64,000 nucleotides of DNA from Albirhodobacter sp042466415 (GCF_042466415.1 NZ_JAXHCH010000002.1:1054001-1118000), one strand, 5' to 3'. Shown: positions 17,164 to 25,961, counted from the first letter of the stretch. Notes: generated from the letters alone by a model not told the origin. Numbers and translations: made by a program.

Positions 17164-18033
17164 CTATTGGTTTCGCATCCGTCGGGCATAGAAACCACGA
17201 TGCTTGCTGCTCATCTGTGCAGTATCCATCATAACCAACACATCGGTCGTGTTGAAGTCATGATCGATCCACGCGCCTGCGCCAACATAGCCGCCCGCCC
17301 GCAGATAGGCTTTGATCAACACCGGCATCTGTGCGAGCGCCTCGGCACGGTTCAAATCCTGTGGCGGGATGAGATCCATCGATTGATATTGCGCATCCCG
17401 CGCGCGGGCGCGCAGGGCTTGTGGCGCGAGGTGATGGTGGTGCAACCACGAGAGCGGCACCGCCAATGCTTCCGGATCCGTGCCGTGGAAAGAGGCAACC
17501 CCGAACAACACTTCGATTCCCTGACTAAGCACGTAATCCGCCAATGCCTGCCACAGCAGATACATCGCCGGCCCGCCGCGATAATCGGGATGGACGCAAG
17601 AGCGCCCCAGTTCGAGCAAGCGCCGCCCTGTCGCGCGCAGCGGCGACAAATCATATTCGGAATCGCAGTAAAATCGGCCGAACTCGGCGGCGGTTTCGCC
17701 CTTGAGCAAGCGATACACCCCAACGACATGATCAAGCGTCGATGGATCGCGCCGCGTGTCGACCAGTAGGAGATGCTCATACACCGCGTCGAAGTCGTCA
17801 CGTTCTAAACGTGCGGCGTGATCGACCATCTCGCCGCCCGCACCGAGCTCCTCAACGAAAACACGATACCGCAGACGCTGCGCCGCCAGACGGTCTTGTT
17901 CCGTGCTAGCGAAACGGGTCTCGTAATGGCTGGTATCAAGGACCATCGCTCTGCGTTCCTGCGCTGTTGGCAGGGGTTTACCAAGTGGCTGGGCGGTTGC
18001 CAAGCTTGTGGCTGCGTGACGGAAGACCTGCAT
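17164..18033 (-). CDS. olsB: Ornithine lipid N-acyltransferase
   Basis: A 289-residue GNAT-like N-acyltransferase that transfers a 3-hydroxyacyl group from acyl-ACP to ornithine, the first step of ornithine lipid synthesis. Family blocks seen are RLRYRVFVEELG, GVYRLL, GRFYCDSEYDLS and LELGRSCVHPDYRGG. The start at 18033 has AAGGAG six bases upstream; the longer frame from 18123 does not. The olsA partner follows directly, so the pathway is complete here. Confidence 0.94.
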   Translation of the reverse strand: MQVFRHAATSLATAQPLGKPLPTAQERRAMVLDTSHYETRFASTEQDRLAAQRLRYRVFVEELGAGGEMVDHAARLERDDFDAVYEHLLLVDTRRDPSTLDHVVGVYRLLKGETAAEFGRFYCDSEYDLSPLRATGRRLLELGRSCVHPDYRGGPAMYLLWQALADYVLSQGIEVLFGVASFHGTDPEALAVPLSWLHHHHLAPQALRARARDAQYQSMDLIPPQDLNRAEALAQMPVLIKAYLRAGGYVGAGAWIDHDFNTTDVLVMMDTAQMSSKHRGFYARRMRNQ

Positions 18034-18170
18034 CGCGTTCTCCTTGCGTGACCGGTTCGTGACGCAGATCGCACGGGGACGTGACATGCGAGTGACAAAG
18101 CCCCCTTGGATGCAAATTTGCACCGTTTCACGCGGGTGGAGACAAGCGAGACTGAAAGCTTTAGACTTTA

Positions 18171-18350
18171 TTAACCTTCATCACCGATGACTAAATCAAG
18201 CGTAACGCGATCTCCATCAATCACCTGCTTACCCATATGTTCGAAATTAACAGTGATCTTCGACCCGACCCGCGACTGAACCTGCCCCAAACCCCAATCC
18301 GGGGCGGCTGGGTTACGCACGATCATACCGGGTTCAAGAATTTCGTTCAT
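18171..18350 (-). CDS. DUF3553 small protein
   Basis: A 59-residue protein, short enough to be missed by length cut-offs: it begins MNEILEPGMIVRNPAAPDWG and contains GLGQVQSRVGSKITVNFEH. This Trp-Gly-x-Gly beta-barrel pattern is that of DUF3553, similar to the small nucleic-acid-interacting CarD/UvrD C-terminal-like folds. It diverges from chpT, whose start is only 33 bases away. Function unknown. Confidence 0.88.
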   Translation of the reverse strand: MNEILEPGMIVRNPAAPDWGLGQVQSRVGSKITVNFEHMGKQVIDGDRVTLDLVIGDEG

Positions 18351-18382
18351 ATTGAGCCTGCTTCTATCGGGGAAGTTTTATA

Positions 18383-19078
18383 ATGTCGTCCTATCTCATG
18401 CCGCAAAGCAATCCGTTTGACCAGAGCACAGCCAAATCAAGCTCCGCTGCGCAAGGAGAGGTCGGCGACGATGCGACCTCCGTTGATCAGGCCTCCGATC
18501 TGGATCTTGTCGCCCTGCTAGGATCGCGGTTGTGCCATGACCTGATTTCGCCCATGGGGGCGATCGGGAACGGGGTGGAACTTTTAGCGATGTCGGGCGA
18601 CGCGATGAGCCCCGAGCTGGAGTTGATCGCGCAGAGTGTGAACGCGGCCAACGCACGCCTGAAATTTTTCCGCGTTGCCTTCGGACAAGCCGCGCCGGAT
18701 CAACGGCTTGACGCAACTGAGGTGCGCAATCTGCTTCGCGATATGGCCGCCACGGGCCGGCTTGCCTACGACTGGCAGCCCCTTGGCGATCAATCTCGCC
18801 AGATGGTTAAACTTTGTTTCCTCGCATTGCTTTGCGCAGAGACCGCGATGCCTTGGGGCGGCACCGTTCGGATGCGGGAGGACAGCGGGCGGTGGTTCGT
18901 TGAGGGCGAGACCAAAAAGACGAAAAGCAACCCCGACATCTGGTCCGTGCTGCAGGGATCGGCGCAGGATGTGTCCCCCGCACAGATCCAGTTCGCATTA
19001 CTGCCGAAGGAGGCGGCTCGGTATGGAAAATCCATAGCGTGGCACATGGAGGAGACCACCTTACGCATCACATTCTGA
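18383..19078 (+). CDS. chpT: ChpT histidine phosphotransferase
   Basis: A 231-residue dimeric phosphotransferase of the CckA-ChpT-CtrA relay. The phospho-accepting histidine is in SRLCHDLISPMGAIGNGVE (about residue 54), followed by the DHp helices and a degenerate ATPase-like domain that has lost nucleotide binding. In this group the relay controls CtrA-dependent motility, gene transfer agents and related traits. The start at 18383 has GGGGAAG upstream. An unstructured Ser/Gln-rich N-terminus of about 40 residues is longer than in Caulobacter. Confidence 0.9.
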   Translation: MSSYLMPQSNPFDQSTAKSSSAAQGEVGDDATSVDQASDLDLVALLGSRLCHDLISPMGAIGNGVELLAMSGDAMSPELELIAQSVNAANARLKFFRVAFGQAAPDQRLDATEVRNLLRDMAATGRLAYDWQPLGDQSRQMVKLCFLALLCAETAMPWGGTVRMREDSGRWFVEGETKKTKSNPDIWSVLQGSAQDVSPAQIQFALLPKEAARYGKSIAWHMEETTLRITF

Positions 19079-19108
19079 GAATTGCGCGATGTAAGGAGCC
19101 TCGTAAAG

Positions 19109-19138
19109 CAAAGAAGCCCCGCGACGTATCGCAGGGCT
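19109..19138 (-). terminator. Terminator of proA
   Basis: On the minus strand AGCCCTGCGA, loop TACG, TCGCGGGGCT is followed by TTCTTTG. The stem has one G-U pair and lies 24 bases after the proA stop. Confidence 0.8.
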
Positions 19139-19161
19139 CCCGAACGTCTATCAGGCGGCCG

Positions 19162-20421
19162 TTAGGCGCGGATGGTCCCATCGCCCGTGACGAGATATTT
19201 AAACGAGGTCAGCTGCTCGGCGCCCACCGGCCCCCGCGCATGCATTTTGCCCGTCGCGATCCCGATCTCGCCGCCCATCCCGAATTCGCCGCCATCGGCA
19301 AACTGCGTCGATGCGTTGCGCATCAGAATCGCAGAATCGATCCGCTGGAAGAATTTGGCTGCAACCGCATCATCTTCCGTCAGAATGGACTCGGTGTGGT
19401 TCGAACCGAATTTCTGAATATGCGCGATCGCCCCGTCAACACCGTCGACGATTTTTGCCGCGCAGATCATATCCAGAAACTCATGCCCAAAATCATCCGC
19501 ACGCGCCTCAACGGTGCCCACAACCTTGAGAAGGTCGCCCTCCGTCCGCACTTCAACGCCCGCGTTCACGAGATCTTCGATCAAAATCGCCCCGTGGGCC
19601 GCGTAGAAGGCCCGATCAATCAACAGGCACTCCATCGAGCCGCAAATTCCAGTCCGGCGGGTTTTGGCGTTTAGAACGACACGTCGCGCTTTCTCCAGAT
19701 CCGCCGCCCCGTCGGCATACACATGACAAATCCCCTCGAGGTGAGCAAACACAGGCACGCGCGCCTCTGATTGCACCAGCCCCACAAGGCCCTTGCCGCC
19801 GCGCGGAACGATCACGTCGATATACTCAACCGCCCGCAGCATCTGCGATACCGCGGCTCGGTCGCGTGTCGGAACAAGCTGAATCGCAGCCTCCGGCAAA
19901 CCTGCCGCCCGTAGACCGTCGACCATACACGCATGAATTGCGCGCGAGGAGTTGAAGCTTTCTGATCCGCCGCGCAAAATCACAGCATTCCCCGCCTTCA
20001 AGCAAAGCGCGCCCGCATCTGCAGTCACATTCGGCCGAGATTCGTAAATCACACCGATCACACCAATCGGCGTCCGCACGCGCTGGATATGCAGGCCCGT
20101 CGGGCGATCCCACTCCGAGATGACCTGCCCCACAGGATCAGGCTGCGCCGCCACCTCGCGCAGCGCTTTGCAAATACCCGCAATCCGCTCTTCGTCGAGC
20201 ACCAGCCGATCCATCATCGCACTGGTCAGCCCCTTCTCGACGCCGAAGGCCTGATCTTGCGCATTTGCGGCGATAATCTCCGCCCGCCGCTCCCAGACGG
20301 CGTCGGCGGCAGCGTTCAGCGCATCAGTTTTGGCTTGAGGGTCCGCAAACGCAAGCTCCAACGCCGCCGCTCGGGCTGCAGCGCCGAGAGTTTCGATCAA
20401 AGCGAGTGCATCTTGGGTCAT
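19162..20421 (-). CDS. proA: Gamma-glutamyl phosphate reductase
   Basis: A 419-residue NADPH-dependent reductase converting glutamyl-5-phosphate to the semialdehyde in proline synthesis. The catalytic Cys is in KTRRTGICGSMECLL and the family block GGSESFNSSRAIHAC is intact. MTQDALALIE is taken as the start because alignment to the family begins there. This is the complete copy; a divergent second copy at 32539 carries an in-frame stop. No proB is adjacent, so the kinase partner of this copy lies elsewhere or is the island proB. Confidence 0.96.
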   Translation of the reverse strand: MTQDALALIETLGAAARAAALELAFADPQAKTDALNAAADAVWERRAEIIAANAQDQAFGVEKGLTSAMMDRLVLDEERIAGICKALREVAAQPDPVGQVISEWDRPTGLHIQRVRTPIGVIGVIYESRPNVTADAGALCLKAGNAVILRGGSESFNSSRAIHACMVDGLRAAGLPEAAIQLVPTRDRAAVSQMLRAVEYIDVIVPRGGKGLVGLVQSEARVPVFAHLEGICHVYADGAADLEKARRVVLNAKTRRTGICGSMECLLIDRAFYAAHGAILIEDLVNAGVEVRTEGDLLKVVGTVEARADDFGHEFLDMICAAKIVDGVDGAIAHIQKFGSNHTESILTEDDAVAAKFFQRIDSAILMRNASTQFADGGEFGMGGEIGIATGKMHARGPVGAEQLTSFKYLVTGDGTIRA

Positions 20422-20486
20422 TGGATCATCCTCATGTTTCTCCAAGGTATAGGAGAGGCCCGCGAGGGCGGCAAGACGATGAAATG

Positions 20487-20516
20487 CAAAACGCCGCCCC
20501 GAGGGACGGCGTTTTT
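20487..20516 (-). terminator. Terminator downstream of the tRNA-Asp genes
   Basis: ACGCCGCCC and GGGACGGCGT form a stem with one mismatch and loop CGAG. The flanks are A-rich on the left and T-rich on the right, so it can act on both strands. It lies between tRNA-Asp and proA. Confidence 0.75.
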
Positions 20517-20540
20517 GAGGGCTTCTTCTTAGAGAAGAAG

Positions 20541-20617
20541 TGGCGCGGTTGACGGGGCTCGAACCCGCGACCCTCGGCGTGACAGGCCGATACTCTAACC
20601 AACTGAGCTACAACCGC
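20541..20617 (-). tRNA. tRNA-Asp (anticodon GTC)
   Basis: A 77-nt cloverleaf with acceptor GCGGTTG/CAACCGC, discriminator G and encoded CCA. The anticodon loop CTGTCAC gives GTC. Identical in sequence to the copy at 20676. Confidence 0.97.
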
Positions 20618-20675
20618 GCATTTTCTTATCACTTCAAACGAAGCAACATACGCTTCGGACGATCCGAGGGGAGAG

Positions 20676-20752
20676 TGGCGCGGTTGACGGGGCTCGAACC
20701 CGCGACCCTCGGCGTGACAGGCCGATACTCTAACCAACTGAGCTACAACCGC
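20676..20752 (-). tRNA. tRNA-Asp (anticodon GTC), second copy
   Basis: A 77-nt cloverleaf identical to the copy 58 bases downstream on the same strand; the pair is presumably one transcript ending at the hairpin near 20500. Confidence 0.97.
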
Positions 20753-20933
20753 AACTCTCCCACTCCGGATCGTTCCAAGAGCGTGTGGGCTTATTATGAG
20801 GACACGCGGGTGGCGTCAAGCGGCCGAATGCGAAAAAATGCACTGAGATGACATTCTTTCGATTTTTTTCAAAATCGACCCGCCTCGCCCTCACGTCTCC
20901 CCTGCCCCGACCGGGCCCCAAGCCCTGACAACG

Positions 20934-21467
20934 TCACGCTTTTTGGCACTCGGGGACACCCATACGGATCAATTCAGCCCCTTTCACGCGGTAATAGCCG
21001 TTGATCTTGTAACGCGCGGTTTTCATGTACCAGTCACGCAGCTGCGCGGGATAGTTCACGGCGATCACCTGCGACCAATACTCGAACTCGGCATCGCTCA
21101 GCTTTGCACCGTAATAAGACGGGCCGTGGAAGCCGAAGGTCGTGCCGCGAAAAACACAGGTGCGCGATAGGCCAAGATACATCGTGCACGACGACAAACA
21201 AACTTCGCCGCGCAATTCGACACGAATCCCCTGCTCGCGCAAAGTCGCGATCTCCTGCGCACGCGTGCCAACGACGCCACCGGGATCATTCCGAACGATG
21301 AGTGTATTTTGCGCGGCGAGGAACTGGCTTTGCGCGTGCGCCGCAGGCGTCGCGAGAAGCGCAATAAAAACCGCCGCCACTGCTCCGCGATTCAAAATAG
21401 ATTTCAGCACCGCAAAACGCGGTTTCGCATACGCCAGCGGCGCATGCACAATATTTCGACCGATCAT
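20934..21467 (-). CDS. Periplasmic ClpP-like (COG3904-type) protein
   Basis: About 177 residues with a long signal sequence ending near AAHA-QSQ. The pattern NDPGGVVGTRAQEIATL, then GEVCLSSCTMYL and FGFHGPSY, is that of predicted periplasmic proteins with a ClpP/crotonase fold. In those, the Ser of the C-x-S-x-C turn and the following His would be catalytic. Two cysteines flank that serine and may form a disulfide. The start at 21467 is favoured by GGGGTGG upstream; a GTG at 21476 is possible. Substrate and true activity are unknown. Confidence 0.72.
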   Translation of the reverse strand: MIGRNIVHAPLAYAKPRFAVLKSILNRGAVAAVFIALLATPAAHAQSQFLAAQNTLIVRNDPGGVVGTRAQEIATLREQGIRVELRGEVCLSSCTMYLGLSRTCVFRGTTFGFHGPSYYGAKLSDAEFEYWSQVIAVNYPAQLRDWYMKTARYKINGYYRVKGAELIRMGVPECQKA

Positions 21468-21663
21468 GGAATCCACCCCTGGATTGATGAGGTCGCCATT
21501 CTGGGCGACTGGTCGTCGAGACCCCTCTCACGACAAGGGCAGATAATCAGCGATGGCCTAAGATCCGGTTACCGCACCGGTTTGCGGCCCGCGTCAGGCG
21601 CGATTCCCCGCGAAAAATTCTACGGGATTTTAACAATGCGGGAGGGAGTAGCATCAGCGCTTC

Positions 21664-21706
21664 GCGCTAAATCAAGAGCAACGAGAGAAGTCTCGATTTA
21701 GAGCGC
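21664..21706. repeat. Intergenic inverted repeat
   Basis: GCGCTAAATC at 21664-21673 faces GATTTAGAGCGC at 21695-21706, a near-perfect inverted repeat with a two-base insertion and a 21-base loop. It sits between the ClpP-like gene and tRNA-Val. It could be an RNA hairpin or a dispersed repeat; purpose unknown. Confidence 0.45.
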
Positions 21707-21732
21707 AATGATTTACGAGAATAGGGGGGGGA

Positions 21733-21808
21733 TGGTGGGTCGTGACGGGTTCGAACCGCCGACATTCTCGGTGTAAACGAGACGCTCTACCAACTGAGCT
21801 AACAACCC
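21733..21808 (-). tRNA. tRNA-Val (anticodon TAC)
   Basis: A 76-nt cloverleaf with acceptor GGGTTGT/ACGACCC, discriminator A and encoded CCA. The anticodon loop TTTACAC gives TAC. Confidence 0.96.
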
Positions 21809-22018
21809 AACTGACGCGCTTCTAACGGGGGTTTTCGGCGCGTGCAAGAGCCTCTTTTGATTTCTTCGCAAATTATTTTATGGACGTAGAGCTGTGCGGC
21901 GCCCCCCTCGCCCTGCCCGATCAAAGTCACTCAACCCGAGGGCCTGATGCGCCAGCGCGCGCATTCATCTCGCGCGGCGAAATCGACGGACATGCTCCCT
22001 AACCTCAACCCCCGAAAC

Positions 22019-22044
22019 AAAAAACGCGCACCCTCGGGCGCGCG
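22019..22044 (-). terminator. Terminator downstream of tRNA-Val(CAC)
   Basis: On the minus strand a GC-rich stem (CGCGCG...GG with CC...GCGCG, one mismatch, loop CGAG) is followed by six T residues, 13 bases after the tRNA 3' end. Confidence 0.85.
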
Positions 22045-22056
22045 CTTTTGAGATTA

Positions 22057-22131
22057 TGGTGGGTGATAAGGGATTTGAACCCCTGACATCTTCGATGTGA
22101 ACGAAGCGCTCTACCACTGAGCTAATCACCC
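22057..22131 (-). tRNA. tRNA-Val (anticodon CAC)
   Basis: A 75-nt cloverleaf with acceptor GGGTGAT/ATCACCC, discriminator A and encoded CCA. The anticodon loop TTCACAT gives CAC. It lies 19 bases downstream of the HU-like gene on the same strand. Confidence 0.96.
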
Positions 22132-22150
22132 GTTGGCGCGGCTTTTAGCC

Positions 22151-22579
22151 TCACTCATCATCCTGTGCAAGTGACTCGGGCGAGGTTTTCTCCGCATCGG
22201 TGTTCGGAGTGTTGCGACGCAGCTTGATCACCAGAACTTCGCCGTCATTCTTATCGATCGACCGCGTGATCCGCATCCGCCCCAACGGCGGCAAGTTGAC
22301 GGCCTCGCCATTCGACAAAGCATCCCCCAGAACCTTCAAAGCGGCTTCGGAAATGGTGCGAACATCGCCGCGCTTCGCGCCGCTCTCTGCAACGATCCGC
22401 TCGATGAACTCTTTCTTGCGCATCATCACATTGATGTCGTCATCTGTCTCGCCGGTGACAGCCCCCGTCGCCAAAGGCGTCTCAGGAAGCTCTGCGGCAA
22501 TTTCCTGCGGCGCAGCGACAACCGGCTCTGCGGTGGCCGCTGCAGTCGTGGATTTTGTTGATTTCTTGGTCGTGGCCAT
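22151..22579 (-). CDS. HU-family DNA-binding protein with extended N-terminus
   Basis: A 142-residue protein. Residues about 52-125 (MRKKEFIERIVAESGAKR, then NLPPLGRMRITRS) match the HU/IHF fold of a dimeric nucleoid protein. Unlike ordinary HU (about 90 residues), it has a 50-residue N-terminal extension rich in Ala, Thr, Pro and Lys, and an acidic C-terminal tail. It is followed on the same strand by tRNA-Val(CAC). The extension may modulate DNA binding; that is inference. Confidence 0.87.
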   Translation of the reverse strand: MATTKKSTKSTTAAATAEPVVAAPQEIAAELPETPLATGAVTGETDDDINVMMRKKEFIERIVAESGAKRGDVRTISEAALKVLGDALSNGEAVNLPPLGRMRITRSIDKNDGEVLVIKLRRNTPNTDAEKTSPESLAQDDE

Positions 22580-22837
22580 GATGGCTCCATTTGTTTCCGA
22601 GTCGAGAACAGATTACGCAAGGTTTTGTAAACAATCCACAACTCTCATTCCCAAGCCTCTCGCAAAGCTTGAATCTTGCCCCGCTTGCTTGCTCGCGTTG
22701 CGCCCAGCTCGTTCGGGGATAGTCACGCACTATAGCGCGCGCGGCAGAAATTGCACTTCATCGCGGCAAAAACCACCAAAAGATACACCGCCCTGCATGT
22801 GTTATGGGCGCCCTGAGTTTAAACAGCGCCCGACGCA
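22580..22837. other. Intergenic region between hup-like gene and lon
   Basis: No gene seen. It should contain the promoter of the HU-like gene; the lon terminator closes its right side. Confidence 0.5.
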
Positions 22838-22868
22838 TAAAAAAGGGGCGCCGGATGACCGACGCCCC
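22838..22868 (-). terminator. Rho-independent terminator of lon
   Basis: On the minus strand GGGGCGTCGG, loop TCAT, CCGGCGCCCC is followed by a run of T residues, 21 bases after the lon stop. Confidence 0.92.
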
Positions 22869-22889
22869 TCTCCTTCATCTCAATCGGCA

Positions 22890-25304
22890 TTAATGCGTCG
22901 TTGCGGGCGCGCTATTTCCGGCATTGGCCCGCGCGGCAAGCGCCGCCGCTTCCTCCGCCGCCTCGTCCCACTCCACCGCCTCAGGCATACGGGAGAGAGC
23001 CACAGGAAGCACTTCGCGCACGTGGTTGACAGGAATAATCTTCAACCCCTGCTTCACGTTCTCGGGGATCTCCGCAAGATCTTTCTCGTTCTCTTGCGGA
23101 ATCATCACTGTCTTGATCCCCCCGCGCAGCGCCGCCAGCAACTTTTCTTTCAAACCACCGATCGGCAACACATTCCCGCGCAGCGTGACCTCACCCGTCA
23201 TCGCAACCTCGCGGCGCACGGGAATCCCCGTCAAAACCGAGACGATAGACGTCACCATCGCAATCCCCGCGGACGGGCCATCCTTCGGCGTCGCCCCTTC
23301 GGGCACGTGAACGTGGATGTCCACGGCCTCGAATTTCGGCGGTTTTACCCCGATTTCGGGGCTGATCGAGCGCACATAGCTGCTCGCTGCCTCAATCAAT
23401 TCCTTCATCACATCGCCGAGCTTGCCGGTGGTCTTCATCCGCCCCTTACCCGGAAGCTTGAGCGCCTCGATCTGCAAAAGATCACCGCCGACCGATGTCC
23501 ACGCAAGGCCCGTCACCACCCCGACCTGATCTTCCGCCTCGGCCAAGCCGAACCGGTGGCGCTTGACGCCGAGATACTCACCAACCTTCGCCTCATCGAC
23601 CTTCACATGCTTAACAGCACCCTTGGATTTGATGATCTCGGTCACAGCTTTGCGCGCGAGCTTCGCGATATCACGCTCAAGCGAGCGAACCCCCGCCTCT
23701 CGGGTGTAGTACCGGATGACGTCGGAAATCGCGCCGTCCGTGACTTCAAACTCGCCCTTCTTCAGACCGTGTCCCTTGATCTGCTTCTCGATCAAGTGAC
23801 CTTTCGCGATCTCGCGCTTCTCGTCCTCGGTATACCCCGACAGCGAAATGATCTCCATCCGGTCCAAAAGCGGGCCAGGCATATTGTAGCTGTTCGCCGT
23901 TGTCAGGAACATCACGTCCGAGAGGTCATATTCGACCTCCAGATAGTGGTCGACGAAGGTCGCGTTTTGTTCAGGGTCCAACACCTCCAGCATCGCCGAG
24001 GCCGGATCGCCACGGAAATCCTGCCCCATTTTGTCGATCTCATCGAGCAAAATAAGCGGGTTCGTGGTTTTCGCCTTTTTCAGCGCCTGAATGATCTTGC
24101 CTGGCATCGAGCCGATATAGGTCCGGCGGTGGCCGCGGATCTCAAATTCGTCGCGCACGCCCCCAAGGGAGATGCGGATGAATTCCCGTCCGGTTGCCTT
24201 CGCGACCGAACGACCCAGCGAGGTTTTCCCGACCCCGGGAGGGCCGACGAGGCACATGATCGGGCCCTTCATCTTCGTCGCGCGCGCCTGCACGGCGAGA
24301 TATTCCACGATCCGCTCTTTTACCTTCTCCAAACCGTAGTGATCGGCATCCAGAACCTTTTCCGCCGCCAGAAGATCCTTCTTCACACGCGACTTCACGC
24401 CCCACGGCAGCGCCGTCAGCCAATCAAGGTAGTTGCGCACGACGGTCGCTTCCGCGCTCATCGGGCTCATGTTCTTGAGCTTCTTCAGCTCGCCTTCGGC
24501 CTTCTCACGCGCCTCTTTCGAGAATTTGGTCTTGGAGATTTTCTCCTCCAGCTCGGCAAGCTCGTTGGAGCCCTCCTCACCGTCGCCCAATTCCTTCTGA
24601 ATGGCCTTCATCTGCTCATTCAGATAATATTCGCGCTGGGTGCGCTCCATCTGGTTTTTGACGCGCGATTTGATCTTCTTCTCGACCTGCAAAACCGACA
24701 TTTCGCCCTGCATCAGGCCGTAAACTTTTTCCAAACGCTGGCCGACGTCGAGCGTCTCAAGCAGTTCCTGCTTTTGCGCGACCTCAAGGCCCAAATGACC
24801 CGATACCAAATCTGCGAGTTTCGCAGGCTCGCGCGTCTCGCCCACAGCGGCAAGCGCCTCCTCAGGCACATTCTTTTTGATCTTTGCGTAGCGTTCGAAT
24901 TCCTCGGCCACAGAGCCCAGCAAGGCAGTTACCGTTTCCGTATCACCGGGCTGTTCGTCCAGCGTATCCGCAAGCGCCTCGAAATACCGCGGGTTGGCGA
25001 TAAAATCGGTAATTGTCACACGGGATTTACCTTCAACGAGGACTTTCACCGTGCCATCCGGCAGTTTCAGAAGCTGGAGAACATTGGCCAGAACACCAAC
25101 GCGGTAGATGCCGTCTTCGTCCGGCTCGTCTTGCGCAGGGTCGATCTGGCTGGCGAGCAGGATTTGGCGATCATTCGCCATGACTTCTTCCAACGCCCGC
25201 ACGGACTTTTCGCGCCCGACGAACAACGGGACGATCATATGCGGGAACACGACGATGTCGCGCAGCGGCAAGACGGGGAAGCTCGTGTCCAAAATATCGC
25301 TCAT
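22890..25304 (-). CDS. lon: ATP-dependent protease Lon
   Basis: An 804-residue cytoplasmic AAA+ protease degrading misfolded and regulatory proteins. The N-terminal substrate domain begins PVLPLRDIVVFPHMIVPL. The ATPase has Walker A GPPGVGKTS and Walker B LILLDEIDKMG; sensor residues follow in FLTTANSYNMPGPLLDRME. The protease domain has the catalytic Ser in KDGPSAG and the partner Lys further on. Length and order are standard. The long open frame on the opposite strand is a by-product of codon bias. It ends in a strong terminator. Confidence 0.98.
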   Translation of the reverse strand: MSDILDTSFPVLPLRDIVVFPHMIVPLFVGREKSVRALEEVMANDRQILLASQIDPAQDEPDEDGIYRVGVLANVLQLLKLPDGTVKVLVEGKSRVTITDFIANPRYFEALADTLDEQPGDTETVTALLGSVAEEFERYAKIKKNVPEEALAAVGETREPAKLADLVSGHLGLEVAQKQELLETLDVGQRLEKVYGLMQGEMSVLQVEKKIKSRVKNQMERTQREYYLNEQMKAIQKELGDGEEGSNELAELEEKISKTKFSKEAREKAEGELKKLKNMSPMSAEATVVRNYLDWLTALPWGVKSRVKKDLLAAEKVLDADHYGLEKVKERIVEYLAVQARATKMKGPIMCLVGPPGVGKTSLGRSVAKATGREFIRISLGGVRDEFEIRGHRRTYIGSMPGKIIQALKKAKTTNPLILLDEIDKMGQDFRGDPASAMLEVLDPEQNATFVDHYLEVEYDLSDVMFLTTANSYNMPGPLLDRMEIISLSGYTEDEKREIAKGHLIEKQIKGHGLKKGEFEVTDGAISDVIRYYTREAGVRSLERDIAKLARKAVTEIIKSKGAVKHVKVDEAKVGEYLGVKRHRFGLAEAEDQVGVVTGLAWTSVGGDLLQIEALKLPGKGRMKTTGKLGDVMKELIEAASSYVRSISPEIGVKPPKFEAVDIHVHVPEGATPKDGPSAGIAMVTSIVSVLTGIPVRREVAMTGEVTLRGNVLPIGGLKEKLLAALRGGIKTVMIPQENEKDLAEIPENVKQGLKIIPVNHVREVLPVALSRMPEAVEWDEAAEEAAALAARANAGNSAPATTH

Positions 25305-25793
25305 TCTTTTTCCTCATTAGCAGGAAAGTCCTCGCCCCGCTGGATCGCGGCGACCTCAACTCTCCCCTTCAGGTCATATCTATGGCTGCAAGGGCATGTG
25401 TTCAACCATTCGTCCGAAGGATCGTGGGGGTGTGGGCGGCTAGCCCCCTCGAAATTTACCCAAAGGCTCCGCGCTTTTGACATCACGAACCCTGCAAAGC
25501 TTCATGGATTGCCGATCGATTTACGGATTTTTATCGAAAAACTGGCATTTCTCTCGTGGGTCCGCAGGTGCAGCGAGGTTTACGCGAAGGTCACCGAAAA
25601 TCGCGATTTTGTGAAATCTTGGCGAAATATTGGTAAAGCTTTCTGCGATGCGGCGTAACTTTTTTACGAAAGCGTCATATTTTGTTAGCCATGCCTAAAA
25701 AATGCCCTAAAATGAATCCATAACGGAAAATTAAGACATCGGAAGTTACAAACGAAAGACGAGCCAGTCACAGAGACTTTGAGGGAGAGACCA
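25305..25793. other. Intergenic region upstream of lon
   Basis: About 490 bases without a convincing gene. It must hold the lon promoter on the minus strand and the promoter of the 44-residue membrane peptide on the plus strand. The right half is more AT-rich than its surroundings. No clear sigma-32 promoter could be assigned by eye. Confidence 0.5.
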
Positions 25794-25928
25794 ATGCAAG
25801 CAGTTCACATCCGTAAACCTGCAACACCGCGCTCACCAAGGCAGCAGCTGCCTTCTGGGTGGTGGCTCGCGCCTGCTCTCGTTGTCTCCCTCGGTGCTTG
25901 GGCGCTGATCTTCAAATTGATCTTCTAA
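25794..25928 (+). CDS. 44-residue single-pass membrane peptide
   Basis: A short open frame with GAGGGAGAG just upstream of the ATG encodes MQAVHIRKPATPRSPRQQLP, then a hydrophobic segment WWLAPALVVSLGAWALIFKL and ends at IF. The basic N-terminus and single C-terminal membrane helix suggest a small inner-membrane protein with the N-terminus inside. It is followed at once by a strong stem-loop. No family recognised. The ribosome-binding site and downstream hairpin support it being a real gene. Confidence 0.68.
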   Translation: MQAVHIRKPATPRSPRQQLPSGWWLAPALVVSLGAWALIFKLIF

Positions 25929-25930
25929 GG

Positions 25931-25961
25931 GTCGGCGCGAAGGATACACCCTTCGCGCGAC
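25931..25961 (+). terminator. Stem-loop after the small membrane peptide
   Basis: GTCGGCGCGAAGG pairs with CCTTCGCGCGAC with one bulged G and a short ATACAC loop, two bases after the stop codon. No long T run follows, so it may be an RNA-stabilising hairpin or a weak terminator. Confidence 0.55.

Noticed and set aside
22200..25658. 1152-codon open frame antisense to lon
   Set aside because: It lies exactly opposite lon and has low-complexity Arg/His-rich composition, no family motif and no ribosome-binding site. High GC codon bias in lon explains it.
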